Part shown: positions 26,636-36,142 of the stretch, one piece after another
How the letters are laid out: the number at the start of each line of letters is the position of its first letter
Numbering within the stretch: position 1 is the first letter of the stretch
Origin: Skermanella mucosa
GTDB taxonomy: Bacteria > Pseudomonadota > Alphaproteobacteria > Azospirillales > Azospirillaceae
Length of the DNA stretch: 64,000 nucleotides
Assembly: GCF_016765655.2 (NCBI RefSeq)
Contig: NZ_CP086106.1
Coordinates: forward strand, 2,476,501 to 2,540,500
Direction: 5' to 3'
Made by a program: the position numbers and the translations under genes
The notes under the pieces: generated by a model
The model's database searches: none
The model's input: the letters and a program-made list of their open reading frames with translations, nothing else
Told to the model about the DNA's origin: nothing

Positions 26636-27590
26636 GTTCCGGGGAGTTGAGTTCCGGGGAGTTGAGTTCCGGCGCCGCGGCGAGCCGCTGCTCCCGGTGG
26701 AAGACGAACAGGCCGCTGGCGACGATCAGTGCCGCCCCCGCCGCGACCCACGGGTCGGGGACATCGCCCCAGATGATCCAGCCCAGCGCCAGCGCCCAGA
26801 CCAGCGACGTATACTGGTAAGGCACCACGACCGCGGCGGGGCTTAGCTTCAGCGACTGGTTGACCAGCGCGTGCGCGGCCAGCGCCACGACGCCCAGGAT
26901 GCCGAGGAGGCCCAGGTGCGGCCATGTCGGCAACGTCCAGTAGAACGGAACGGCGATGGCCCCCGCCGCCCCGACGCCCAGCGTCTGGAAAACCAGCAAC
27001 GTCAACCCGCCGGTTCCCCGCAGCGAACGCGTCGAGATCAGCATCAGGGCGAAGGTGAAGCTGCCGCCCAACGCCGCCAGCGCGCCGAAATTCAGGATGT
27101 CGCCGGTCGGCCTGAGCACCATGAGCACGCCTGCGAAACCCACGGCGATCGCGCACCAGCGCCGGGGTCCGACCTTCTCGCCCAGCAGCGGCACCGACAG
27201 GGCCGTCACGAGCAGCGGGGCCGCCATGTAGATCGTCAGGACGTCGGCCAGCGGCAGCACCCGGACCGAGATGTAGAACAGGGCGACCTCGGCGATCATC
27301 AGCGCGACCCTCACGAGATGCGCGATCGGCTTGTCCGTCCGCAACACCCGGAGCGGGCCGGCGCGCATGATCAGGGGGGCCAGGATCAGCAGCGACGCGG
27401 CGCTTCGGATGGCGAGGATCATCGGGACCGGATAGATCTCCACCAGCCACTTGCCCATCGCATCGTTCAGCGTGAACAGCGACATGCCCAGGATCATGCA
27501 GAGGATGCCGAGCCGGTTATCCGGCCGTTCCTCCATGGAGGCGGAAGGGGATCCGGCCGCCGGGACGGCGCGGGAGGCGGGAGAAGACAA
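26583..27590 (-). CDS. EamA/DMT-family transporter
   Basis: A 335-residue inner-membrane protein with about ten transmembrane segments in two EamA repeats (LGMSLFTLNDAMGKWLVE at the start of the first, VVPYQYTSLVWALALGWIIWG in the second). Members export amino acids or other metabolites; the substrate is not predictable. An N-terminal polar leader of about 18 residues may be superfluous (alternative start MEERPDN). The C-terminal tail carries ELNSP repeats coded by the tandem repeat at 26633-26672. Confidence 0.88.
   Translation of the reverse strand: MSSPASRAVPAAGSPSASMEERPDNRLGILCMILGMSLFTLNDAMGKWLVEIYPVPMILAIRSAASLLILAPLIMRAGPLRVLRTDKPIAHLVRVALMIAEVALFYISVRVLPLADVLTIYMAAPLLVTALSVPLLGEKVGPRRWCAIAVGFAGVLMVLRPTGDILNFGALAALGGSFTFALMLISTRSLRGTGGLTLLVFQTLGVGAAGAIAVPFYWTLPTWPHLGLLGILGVVALAAHALVNQSLKLSPAAVVVPYQYTSLVWALALGWIIWGDVPDPWVAAGAALIVASGLFVFHREQRLAAAPELNSPELNSPELSSEAGAASPGRRSPDR
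26633..26672. repeat. 15-bp tandem repeat at overlapping gene ends
   Basis: Unit TGAGTTCCGGGGAGT, about 2.7 copies, the first two identical. On the minus strand it codes the ELNSPELNSPEL tail of the DMT protein; on the plus strand its first TGA is the lipoprotein stop codon. Confidence 0.85.
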
Positions 27591-27605
27591 GCGGGAAACT
27601 CCGGA

Positions 27606-28703
27606 TCAGGCGGCGTCGCGCTCCAGGCGGCGGTGGAGAAAGGCCAGAACGGCCGCTTCCTCCGGCTTGAGGGCGGCGAGGCCGGAGCGCAGATCGTCTT
27701 CTACCTGATCCTTCAATTGGGTGACCAGATCCCCTTCGAGATAGCAGTCGAGCACCTGGGGGTGGATATAGCATTTCCGGCAGATCGCCGGCGTGTTGCC
27801 GAGCCGGGCGGAAACCCGTTCGATGGCGGCGCGCAGATTGCGCTTGGCGGCGGCCTTCGTGTCGAAGCTCTCGAACTCGGCCAGAGCCAGCGCCGCCAGC
27901 ACGGTTCCGGCCCAGGTGCGGAAGTCCTTGGCCGAGAAGTCCTTGCCGCTGATTTCCCTGAGATAATCGTTCACGTCCTGCGAGGTGACGCCGTGGCGGG
28001 TGCCGTCATCGTCGAAGTACTGGAACAGGTGCTGGCCCGGCACGTCCTGGCAGGACTTGACGATGCGGGCGATCCGCCGGTCCTTGACCTGGAGGTTCCA
28101 GACCTTGCCGCTCTTCCCCTTGAACTCGAAACGCAGCTTGCCGCCATCGACCTCGACATGCCGATCCTGCAGGGTAGTCAGGCCGAAGCTCTTGTTTTCC
28201 TTGGAATATGTCGCGTTGCCGACGCGGATCAGAGTATTTTCCAGCAGGTGGACGACGGTCGCCAGGACCTTCTCGCGCGGCAGCCCGCGCTTGCCCATGT
28301 CGGCCGCTATGCGGTCCCGGATCGCGGGCAGTGCCCGGCCGAACTCCAGCATGCGCTCGTACTTGGTGCTGTCACGCACTTCCCGCCAGCGGGGATGGTA
28401 ACGGTACTGCTTGCGGCCCCGGTCGTCGCGGCCCGTGGCCTGGATGTGTCCCCGGGGGTCGGGGCAGATCCAGACATCCGTGTAGGCCGGCGGGATCGCC
28501 AGTGATCTGATACGCTCAAGGTCCGCCTTGTCCTTCAGGACGCTGTCGTCGGGGTTCCTGTAGCTGAATCCCTTGCCCGACTTCCGCCGCCGGATCCCGG
28601 GCTCCTCGTCCGAGACATAGACCAGTCCGGCCTGTTCCGCCGCCGCCGGCGGATCGACGACAGTGCCTTCCTCTTCGTTCACGCGGATCGCGCCGTCCTG
28701 CAT
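27606..28703 (-). CDS. DNA topoisomerase IB, poxvirus-like
   Basis: Relaxes supercoils by nicking one strand through a 3'-phosphotyrosine link. A 365-residue bacterial TopIB with an N-terminal domain (IPPAYTDVWICPDPRGHIQATGRDDRGRKQYRYH) and a C-terminal catalytic domain. The catalytic tyrosine is in ICRKCYIHPQVLD (about residue 315), and the upstream Arg/Lys residues are in LLENTLIRVGNATYSKENKSFGLTTL. It lies head to tail with the DMT gene, 15 bases apart, and is divergent from glgX. Confidence 0.95.
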   Translation of the reverse strand: MQDGAIRVNEEEGTVVDPPAAAEQAGLVYVSDEEPGIRRRKSGKGFSYRNPDDSVLKDKADLERIRSLAIPPAYTDVWICPDPRGHIQATGRDDRGRKQYRYHPRWREVRDSTKYERMLEFGRALPAIRDRIAADMGKRGLPREKVLATVVHLLENTLIRVGNATYSKENKSFGLTTLQDRHVEVDGGKLRFEFKGKSGKVWNLQVKDRRIARIVKSCQDVPGQHLFQYFDDDGTRHGVTSQDVNDYLREISGKDFSAKDFRTWAGTVLAALALAEFESFDTKAAAKRNLRAAIERVSARLGNTPAICRKCYIHPQVLDCYLEGDLVTQLKDQVEDDLRSGLAALKPEEAAVLAFLHRRLERDAA

Positions 28704-28871
28704 TCTGACTTCCTTGGCCTCGGTTACTTGGCTGGGCTACTGAGCAATAACGCTTTGAAAAGAAAATCAGCGCGGTCGAGTTGCCGGACGGGACCTTGCG
28801 GGCACTTCGGTTGTTCTCTCGTCACCTGATGCCAAACCTGCGATCTCCAAAATTTCCATCGAGGCCGATCC

Positions 28872-31238
28872 GTGAGCAGAATGCCGCCTGTTGTCAATGT
28901 CGTCCGCCGGTCCCGTATCCAGGAAGGTCTCCCTTTTCCCCTGGGCGCGACCTGGGACGGGTTGGGAGTGAATTTCGCGCTTTTCTCCGCTCACGCCACG
29001 AAGGTAGAGCTTTGCCTTTTTGACAGGGACGGCAAGAGGGAGCTGGAGCGTATCGAGCTGCCGGAGTACACCGACGAAGTCTGGCACGGCTATCTTCCCG
29101 ACGCCAGACCGGGCACCGTGTACGGCTACCGCGTCCACGGCCCCTTCGAACCGACCGCGGGCCACCGCTTCAACCCGAACAAACTTCTGCTTGACCCCTA
29201 TGCCAAGGCGCTGGTCGGCCATATGCGCTGGTCCGACGCCCATTTCGGATACCGCATCGGCTCGCCGCGCGACGACCTGTCGTTCGACCGGCGCGACAGC
29301 GCGCCGGGCATGCCCAAGTGCCGCGTCGTCGATCCGGCCTTCACCTGGGGCCATACCCAGGCGCCGCGGATTCCCTGGGAACGGACGATCTTCTACGAGA
29401 CCCATGTGGGCGGCTACACGATGCGCCACCCCGCGGTGCCGCCCCAGCTCCAGGGGACCTATGCCGGGCTGGCCCACCAGGACGTGGTCGATTACATCCG
29501 CAGCATCGGCATCACCTCGATCGAGCTCCTGCCGGTCCACGCTTTCCTGGACGACCGGCACCTGCTTGAGCGCGGCCTGCGGAATTACTGGGGCTATAAT
29601 ACGATCGGCTTCTTCGCGCCGGAGCCTCGCTATTCGGCCTCCGGGACGATCGGCGAGTTCAAGGAGATGGTCGCCCGTTTCCACGACGCGGGCATCGAGG
29701 TGATCCTGGACGTCGTCTACAACCACACCGCCGAGGGTAACGAGCGCGGCCCGACTCTGTCCTTCAAGGGCATCGACAACGCCTCCTACTATCGCCTGGC
29801 GCCCGATCCGCGGTACTACATCAACGATACCGGCACCGGCAACACGCTGAACGTGTCCCATCCGCGGGTGCTGCAGATGGTGACCGACAGTCTCCGCTAC
29901 TGGGCGACCGAAATGCGGGTGGACGGGTTCCGTTTCGACCTGGCGACCATCCTGGGACGCGAGCCGCACGGCTTCGACCAGGGCGGCGGATTCCTGGATG
30001 CCTGCCGCCAGGACCCCATCCTGTCCCGCGTCAAGCTGATCGCCGAGCCGTGGGACATCGGCCCCGGCGGCTATCAGGTCGGCGAGTTCCCGCCGGGCTG
30101 GGCGGAGTGGAACGACCGTTACCGCGACACCATCCGCAGCTATTGGAAGGGTGACGAGGCCAAGCTGCCGGAAGTGGCATCCCGTCTGACCGGCTCCAGC
30201 GACTTCTTCGAGAAGCGCGGCCGCCGTCCCTGGGCGAGCGTGAACTTCATCACCGCCCACGACGGCTTCACCCTGAACGACCTCGTCTCGTACAATGAGA
30301 AGCACAACGAGGACAACGGCGAGAACAACAACGACGGCCATTCCAACAATCATAGCTGGAACCATGGCGTCGAGGGACCGACGGACGATCCCGAGATCAA
30401 GACGCTCCGCGAGCGGCAGAAGCGCAACATGCTGGCCACGCTGCTGTTCTCGCAGGGAACGCCGATGATCCTGGCCGGCGACGAGTTCGGCAATACCCAG
30501 GGCGGAAACAACAACGTCTACTGCCAGAACAGCGAGATCGGCTGGATCAACTGGGACAAGATCGATGAAGACGATCAGGCCCTGATCGAGTTCGTCCGCG
30601 AGGTGGTGGCGCTCCGCCAGTCCCATCCGCTGCTGGGTCTGCCGAAGTTCCTGCACGGGCACCAGGACAAGGAACTGGGGTTCAAGGACATCACCTGGAT
30701 CACCCCCGCTGGCGTCGAGAAGAGCTCGGAACAGTGGCAGGATCCGATGGCGCGCTGCGTCGGCATGCTGCTCGACGGACGGGTCGCCCGCGGGCTCCAG
30801 CAACAGGCCAAGGGCAAGCCGGGCGATATCCTGATGCTGGTGATCAACTCCTACCACGAGGATCTGCCGTTCAAGATGCCTTCCGTGCCGGGAGTGGTCG
30901 GCTGGCAGTCCCTTCTCGACACGGCCAGTCCGGGCAAGAAGCCGTCCCTGCTCGACACCGACGGCCAGATCACGGCGGCCGGGCGCAGTCTGGTGCTGCT
31001 GACGGCGCTCCATGACGGTGCGGTCTGGACCAGCGCCGAGTCCACCCGCGAGCGGCTGTCCATGCCCGAGTTCGACCCGGTTCCCGAGCCGATGGAGGAC
31101 GATGTTCCCCTCGACGCGCCGACTGCGGCCGAATTGGCGGCGGTCGATCCCGCCGACCACGGACGTCCGGCCGAGGAGGCTTCGCCGGAGGAGGCCGAGG
31201 CGCAGCAATCCGAACCCAGCGAGACACCGGCAAAATGA
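28872..31238 (+). CDS. glgX: Glycogen debranching enzyme GlgX
   Basis: Cuts alpha-1,6 branches of phosphorylase-trimmed glycogen. A 788-residue GH13 enzyme with an N-terminal CBM48-like domain (GATWDGLGVNFALFSAHATKVELCLFD). The nucleophile Asp is in VDGFRFDLATILGRE, the acid Glu in LIAEPWDIGPGGYQ and the third acid in TAHDGFTLNDL. The C-terminus has an extra acidic Pro/Glu-rich tail of about 50 residues. The start is GTG at 28872 or ATG at 28881. No other glycogen gene is adjacent; the stop overlaps the next gene, a sensor kinase, by 4 bases. Confidence 0.95.
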   Translation: MSRMPPVVNVVRRSRIQEGLPFPLGATWDGLGVNFALFSAHATKVELCLFDRDGKRELERIELPEYTDEVWHGYLPDARPGTVYGYRVHGPFEPTAGHRFNPNKLLLDPYAKALVGHMRWSDAHFGYRIGSPRDDLSFDRRDSAPGMPKCRVVDPAFTWGHTQAPRIPWERTIFYETHVGGYTMRHPAVPPQLQGTYAGLAHQDVVDYIRSIGITSIELLPVHAFLDDRHLLERGLRNYWGYNTIGFFAPEPRYSASGTIGEFKEMVARFHDAGIEVILDVVYNHTAEGNERGPTLSFKGIDNASYYRLAPDPRYYINDTGTGNTLNVSHPRVLQMVTDSLRYWATEMRVDGFRFDLATILGREPHGFDQGGGFLDACRQDPILSRVKLIAEPWDIGPGGYQVGEFPPGWAEWNDRYRDTIRSYWKGDEAKLPEVASRLTGSSDFFEKRGRRPWASVNFITAHDGFTLNDLVSYNEKHNEDNGENNNDGHSNNHSWNHGVEGPTDDPEIKTLRERQKRNMLATLLFSQGTPMILAGDEFGNTQGGNNNVYCQNSEIGWINWDKIDEDDQALIEFVREVVALRQSHPLLGLPKFLHGHQDKELGFKDITWITPAGVEKSSEQWQDPMARCVGMLLDGRVARGLQQQAKGKPGDILMLVINSYHEDLPFKMPSVPGVVGWQSLLDTASPGKKPSLLDTDGQITAAGRSLVLLTALHDGAVWTSAESTRERLSMPEFDPVPEPMEDDVPLDAPTAAELAAVDPADHGRPAEEASPEEAEAQQSEPSETPAK

Positions 31239-32650
31239 GCGACATGCTGGGGCCTGACGAGGAGCGGTTCCGCGCTCTTGCCGACAGCGCCCCGGTCCTG
31301 ATCTGGATGTCCGAGACTACCGGGCGCGGCATCTACTTCAACCGCGCCTGGGTCGACTTCACCGGCCGCCCGCTTGAGCGGGAGGTCGGTGAAGGCTGGC
31401 TGGAAATCCTTCATCCCGACGATCGCGGGCAACTGGATGATGCGTTCGAGGCTTTCAACGCCCGGCGCCCGTTCCAGATCCAGTTCCGCCTGCGACGACG
31501 GGACGGCGTCTGGCGCTGGATGCTGAACACCGGCAAGCCGCGGTTCACGCCGGAGGGAAACTTCTCCGGCTATACCGGCAGTTGCGTCGACATCACCGAA
31601 CGGTTCGAGGCGGAGGAGGAAGCGCGCCGCCAGCTCCGGCTGATGCGGACGATCACCGACAACGCCGCGGAAGCGCTGTTCCTGATGGACGGGCAACGTC
31701 GGGTTTCGTTCGTCAACCCAGCGGCCGAGCGCATGTTCGGCTGGCCGGCAGAGGAATTGGTCGGCAGGGACCTGCACGATGCCCTGCACTACCGCTATCC
31801 GGACGGCCGGCCGTTTCCCATAGAGGAATGCCCGCTCAACGCGACCCTCTCGACCCGCAGCACGCTCCGTGAACACGAGGATGTCTTCTTCCGTCGAGAC
31901 GGCTCCAGGGTCGACGTGCTCTGTTCGGCGGCGCCGATCCTGAGCGGCGACAGGGTCGACGGCGCTGTTCTCGTCGTCCATGACATCACCGAGCAGAAGC
32001 GTGTCGAGGCCAGCATCCTGCAAGCCAACCAGGAACTGGTGGCGGCGCTGGAAGAGCGCGAGGTCCTGCTGAAGGAGGTTCACCATCGCGTCAAGAACAA
32101 CCTTCAGGTGGTGGTCAGCCTGCTGCGGCTGCAGGCGAGCCGCCTGCGCGACGAGACCGGGGTCGATGCCCTGCGCGAAAGCCTGAACCGGGTCTCGGCG
32201 ATGAGCACGATCCACGAACTGCTCTACCGCTCGACGACCCTGGCCGACATCGATTTCGCCGAGGTGCTGCGGACACTGACCGCCAACCTCCAGGATGCCT
32301 ACAACCTGCCGGAGGAGCAGGTGGTCAGCGTGGTGGAGGCCGCCGTGCCCGTGCCGGTCAGCATGGATGCCGCCGTGCCCCTGGCCCTGATCGCCAACGA
32401 GCTGATCTCGAACGCCTACAAGCACGCGTTCCCGAACGGCGCCACCGGCGAGGTCAGGGTCAGTCTGGCGCGGGAGGATGGTGCCGTGGTATTGCGCGTG
32501 TCCGATACCGGACCCGGCTTCACGCCTCCCGCGCGGCGCTCCAGCCTCGGCATCATGCTGGTCGACCGCCTGGTCCGGCAGATTTCCGGCCGGCTCGACC
32601 AGGAGCCGCCGCCCGGAACGCGTTACCGTCTGACGTTCTCCCTGGAATGA
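31235..32650 (+). CDS. PAS-PAS sensor kinase with HisKA_2 domain
   Basis: A 471-residue soluble histidine kinase without membrane segments. PAS 1 (about 8-125) begins FRALADSAPVLIWMSE and PAS 2 (about 140-265) begins ITDNAAEALFLMDGQRR. The phosphoacceptor region LLKEVHHRVKNNLQVVVSLL is the HisKA_2/HWE-like type common in alphaproteobacteria, followed by an ATPase domain with NELISNAYKHAF and DTGPGF. No receiver is attached. The ATG overlaps the glgX stop (ATGA). Partners may be single-domain receivers or PhyR-type regulators; this is an inference. Confidence 0.92.
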   Translation: MSDMLGPDEERFRALADSAPVLIWMSETTGRGIYFNRAWVDFTGRPLEREVGEGWLEILHPDDRGQLDDAFEAFNARRPFQIQFRLRRRDGVWRWMLNTGKPRFTPEGNFSGYTGSCVDITERFEAEEEARRQLRLMRTITDNAAEALFLMDGQRRVSFVNPAAERMFGWPAEELVGRDLHDALHYRYPDGRPFPIEECPLNATLSTRSTLREHEDVFFRRDGSRVDVLCSAAPILSGDRVDGAVLVVHDITEQKRVEASILQANQELVAALEEREVLLKEVHHRVKNNLQVVVSLLRLQASRLRDETGVDALRESLNRVSAMSTIHELLYRSTTLADIDFAEVLRTLTANLQDAYNLPEEQVVSVVEAAVPVPVSMDAAVPLALIANELISNAYKHAFPNGATGEVRVSLAREDGAVVLRVSDTGPGFTPPARRSSLGIMLVDRLVRQISGRLDQEPPPGTRYRLTFSLE

Positions 32651-32707
32651 CCCGGGATGTACCGGACCGGTGGATCGGGTCGATGTCTCAGCGGGGGAGG
32701 GGAAACC

Positions 32708-33205
32708 ATGGCCGATAGTGGACAGCCGCCGGATTCCGGCGACGTCGACTGGCAGTTCGACACCGTCGCCGGCTCGGCCGGGGAAAGGCGCGATTTCCGG
32801 ATCACGCTCGGGCTGCGGGAGGGCTGGAGCCGCTCCGGCAGGATCTACGACATCGAGCAGGCGGTCCGGGTCGCCCACGACTGGATGAAGCGCCGCGCCG
32901 ATGCCGGGCAGCCGTTCCTGTCCGGCATGTTCACCCGCGGCGAGGTCGTCTATGCCTGGCCGGGCGCCGGAGGCGCCGGGAGCAAAGGCGCCGCCGGCAG
33001 CGACCGGGAGCCGGTGGCGATCTTCACGGGCGAGGCCCTGCCGCTCTACAGCGGCGACCTGGACGACGAGTCGATCTGCGCCCTGCTCAACGATCTCGCT
33101 TCCGAGATGGGGCGGGTGCTCGGGCAGGAGGATCTCCACCTCGCCTACAAGGACCGCGCCTGGGTGCTGCGCCGGGTGCGGGACAAGGGCGACGGGCGGG
33201 GATAG
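32708..33205 (+). CDS. Hypothetical protein downstream of the PAS kinase
   Basis: A 165-residue soluble acidic protein, not recognised. A purine-rich GGGGAGGGGA lies before the ATG at 32708. The central part (RDFRITLGLREGWSRSGRIYDIEQAVRVAHDWM) and the C-terminal part (DLASEMGRVLGQEDLHLAYKDRAWVLRRV) look like one mixed alpha/beta domain, split by a Gly/Ala linker. It is 57 bases after the sensor kinase on the same strand and probably in the same transcript. Confidence 0.7.
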   Translation: MADSGQPPDSGDVDWQFDTVAGSAGERRDFRITLGLREGWSRSGRIYDIEQAVRVAHDWMKRRADAGQPFLSGMFTRGEVVYAWPGAGGAGSKGAAGSDREPVAIFTGEALPLYSGDLDDESICALLNDLASEMGRVLGQEDLHLAYKDRAWVLRRVRDKGDGRG

Positions 33206-33321
33206 CGGCTCGCGCCGGGCGCCGAATCGCGGCAATCAAAGCGGTCTTTACAAGGAACAGAAGGCGTGATGCATTGGCGTCACGTGACAGGCATGCGGAT
33301 CGGCAGGAGAACTGAAACTTG

Positions 33322-34776
33322 ATGGCCGCACTTGACGTTCGGCCCGTCTTCTACGTGATCGGCAGCCTCATCACCATCCTGGCAGTCGCCATGCTGGCTC
33401 CGATGCTGGTCGACCTCGCCGCCGGAAGCTCGGACTGGAAAGTATTCGGCACCGCATCGGCCTTGACGCTGTTTTTCGGCGTCCTGCTGCTGCTGACCAA
33501 CTGGACGCCGACCATAACGCTGAATCTCAGGCAGACCTTTCTCCTGACGACGCTCAGTTGGGTGATCGTCTGCCTGTTCTCGGCGCTTCCCTTCATGTTC
33601 TCGGTCATCAACCTGAGCGCCACCGACGCCTATTTCGAAGCGATGTCCGGCCTGACCACGACGGGGTCCACGGTGATCGCCGGGCTGGAGACCCTGCCGC
33701 CGGGCTTGCTGCTGTGGCGGGCGCTGACCCAATGGCTGGGCGGCATCGGGATCGTCGCCATGGGCATCGCCATCCTGCCGTTCCTGCGAGTCGGCGGCAT
33801 GCAGCTGTTTCGGTCCGAGTCGTCGGACCGGTCCGACAAGGTGGTGGCGCGGGCGTCCGATTTGGCCATCTGGCTCGGCTGGGTCTACCTGACATTGACG
33901 GTCATGACCACCGTCGCCCTTAGGTTCAGCGGCATGACGGTGTTCGACGCGGTGACGCATGCCATGGCGGCGGTTTCCACCGGCGGTTTCTCGACCCGGG
34001 ATCCCTCGATCACCGCGTGGGAGAGCGATGCCATCGAGTGGGTGCTGGTCGTCGCCATGACTGCCGGCGGCATGCCTTTCGTCCGGTTCCTCAGCTTCGC
34101 CAAGGGGGACGCCGGCGCCCTGTGGCGGGACACGCAGGTGCGCTGGTACATCGGGTTCCTGGCGGTGGTCTCGATCGTCATGGGGACATGGCTGTCCCTG
34201 CGGGAAGACCTGAGCTGGTACGACGGAGTCAGGCTCGCGACGTTCAACGTCGTCTCCGTGGTGACCACGACCGGCTTCGCGTCGGCAGATTACAACAGCT
34301 GGGGACCGCTCGCGATCGCCGCCTTCCTGGTGCTGACCCTGGTCGGCGGATGCACCGGCTCGACTTCCGGCGGCATCAAGATCTTCCGGTTCGAGATCCT
34401 GTTCCTGGTGCTGAAGAAGCAGCTTATCCGGCTCTACAGCCCGCACCGCGTGATGCCGATGACCTACAATGAGAAGATAGTCGACAGCGACATCATGCTG
34501 TCGGTGATGAGCTTCGGCTTCATGTTCATGGCCCTGCTTCTGATTTTCACCATCGCGCTGGGAGCCGCAGGGCTGGACCTCACCACCGCCCTGTCCGGCG
34601 CCGCCACGTCGCTGGCCAATGTCGGCCCCGGCCTGGGACCGATCATCGGCCCGGTCGGCAATTTCGCTCCCCTGCCGGACAGCGCCAAATGGATCCTGAC
34701 CACCGGGATGCTGCTGGGTCGGCTGGAGTTCTTCACCGTGATCGTCCTGATGAACCCCAACTTCTGGCGCGGCTGA
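33322..34776 (+). CDS. trkH: TrkH-family potassium uptake protein
   Basis: Membrane-spanning potassium channel-like subunit of the Trk system, 484 residues. The four selectivity-filter loops are visible: LTTTGSTVIAG, AVSTGGFSTRD, VTTTGFASAD and ANVGPGLGP. The conserved C-terminal LGRLEFFTVIVLMNPNFWR is present. An in-frame TTG three bases before the ATG fits the AGGAGA better and is an alternative start. The TrkA gating subunit is not in this window. Confidence 0.96.
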   Translation: MAALDVRPVFYVIGSLITILAVAMLAPMLVDLAAGSSDWKVFGTASALTLFFGVLLLLTNWTPTITLNLRQTFLLTTLSWVIVCLFSALPFMFSVINLSATDAYFEAMSGLTTTGSTVIAGLETLPPGLLLWRALTQWLGGIGIVAMGIAILPFLRVGGMQLFRSESSDRSDKVVARASDLAIWLGWVYLTLTVMTTVALRFSGMTVFDAVTHAMAAVSTGGFSTRDPSITAWESDAIEWVLVVAMTAGGMPFVRFLSFAKGDAGALWRDTQVRWYIGFLAVVSIVMGTWLSLREDLSWYDGVRLATFNVVSVVTTTGFASADYNSWGPLAIAAFLVLTLVGGCTGSTSGGIKIFRFEILFLVLKKQLIRLYSPHRVMPMTYNEKIVDSDIMLSVMSFGFMFMALLLIFTIALGAAGLDLTTALSGAATSLANVGPGLGPIIGPVGNFAPLPDSAKWILTTGMLLGRLEFFTVIVLMNPNFWRG

Positions 34777-34783
34777 ACCGAGG

Positions 34784-36142
34784 CTAAGGCGCCGCCATCG
34801 CTCTCTGGCCGAGTCCCTCCAGGGCCCGCGAGCCGCGGGTCAGCAGCATGTCGGCCCGGCTGGAGCCGCCGACCAGCTCGATCATCCGGATCGCCCCGAA
34901 CAGGCGGGAGCCGGCCAGCACCGCCTCGGAATGCCGCGTGTCGCCCGATTCGAGTTGCAGGATCAGGGAACCGGCGCTGCGCTCCAACTCCTCCTCGATC
35001 ATCTTCAGCGTGCTCTCGACCATGCCGCCCAGCCCCAGCGGCGCCGCGATGCGGGTACACCGGCGCAACGCGCGGGCATGGTCCTCGGCTTGCTGGAGCC
35101 GCTCCATCGTCAATTCCCCTTCCAGGGCCGCCGGCAGGATCCGGCCGGGGGCGGCGTCGATCACGCCTGACTGGATCAGTCCGCGAACGGCGCCGCGCAC
35201 CGTCTGGAGGCGGCTGGCAACGGAGTCGTCGTAAGCCGAGTCGAGCGCGCTTCCGGCAGAGATCAGGCCGTCGATCAGGCTTTCAGCCAGGGCAACCGCA
35301 TCGCCAGGCCGCGTCGCCAGGGTCGCGTCCCCTGTCAGGTGATGGGAGCGCTCCTCCAGGTTCCTGACCACCATCGATCCGAGGCGGGCGATGATCAGCG
35401 GCTTCTGCGCCCGGGCATGCTTTCCGAAATCCATGTCCTCCAGGCGCTGGAGCAACGAGGCCGGATTGGCGAGCCGGCCGGCGACCACCAGCAGGATCTG
35501 GAACGGCCTTCCCGGGTCCCGCCGGGCGACCATCTGGACCTGATGCTCGATCACCGCGATGTCGGTTGCCGACAGATAGGTGATCGGCTTTTCCGGCAGC
35601 AGCGGCTTCAGCTCCTCTATTGCTTCCGCGCTGTCGAGGAAGGGCATCACCGATTCGACGTCGCGGCGCAGGATGGTCGCGGGTATGTCGCCGGCCGGCG
35701 GTTCGGGCAGGTCGAGGCGGCGTTTCAGCACTTCCGCGGCCGCCCGCCACAATTGCCGGCCGATGGCCTGCTGCCCCGCCGTGTCGCCCGGATCGGTCGC
35801 GGCGCTGTTATGCTGCAGCAGGTTCAACAGTTTCGGGTCGATGCCGTTCTCCACGATCCGCCAGATCGGGATGATCGCGCGCCGCTGGACTCCGCCGATG
35901 GTGCCGACCCGGCCGCCGCCATCCAGCACGTCCTCGAAGGGCAGGCACATCAGGCGGGTCAGGGTCGGGCGCCGCTGGGGGCGGACCTGGGTAAGGCGCG
36001 GGCGGATCGTTGCCAGCGTATCCTCGACCTCCGGCCGCTCCCGGACCTGCTCGAGCAGCTTCACGATTTCCCGGAACTTCGCGGCAGGTACGTCGAGCAG
36101 CCGCTTTTCCAGATCCTTCAGGTCGGTCTTCTGGCTTGTCAT
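34784..36142 (-). CDS. Conserved-looking hypothetical protein, second gene of an unknown operon
   Basis: A 452-residue, mostly helical protein without signal peptide or membrane segments; I cannot assign a family. It begins MTSQKTDLKDLEKRLLDVPA. A distinctive segment is RRPTLTRLMCLPFEDVLDGGG (about residues 54-74), followed by IIPIWRIVENGIDPKLLNLLQ. The C-terminal third is leucine- and glutamate-rich (EDHARALRRCTRIAAPLG, KMIEEELERSAGS). Its ATG overlaps the stop of the upstream gene by 4 bases, so the two are coupled. It converges on trkH with 7 bases between stops. Confidence 0.85.
   Translation of the reverse strand: MTSQKTDLKDLEKRLLDVPAAKFREIVKLLEQVRERPEVEDTLATIRPRLTQVRPQRRPTLTRLMCLPFEDVLDGGGRVGTIGGVQRRAIIPIWRIVENGIDPKLLNLLQHNSAATDPGDTAGQQAIGRQLWRAAAEVLKRRLDLPEPPAGDIPATILRRDVESVMPFLDSAEAIEELKPLLPEKPITYLSATDIAVIEHQVQMVARRDPGRPFQILLVVAGRLANPASLLQRLEDMDFGKHARAQKPLIIARLGSMVVRNLEERSHHLTGDATLATRPGDAVALAESLIDGLISAGSALDSAYDDSVASRLQTVRGAVRGLIQSGVIDAAPGRILPAALEGELTMERLQQAEDHARALRRCTRIAAPLGLGGMVESTLKMIEEELERSAGSLILQLESGDTRHSEAVLAGSRLFGAIRMIELVGGSSRADMLLTRGSRALEGLGQRAMAAP

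Noticed and set aside
28767..31208. Minus-strand open frame of about 810 codons
   Set aside because: Complement of glgX; its composition is typical of an antisense frame and it has no motif or ribosome-binding site.
30851..33235. Minus-strand open frame of about 790 codons
   Set aside because: Lies opposite the end of glgX, the PAS kinase and the next gene, all of which have convincing domains or starts.
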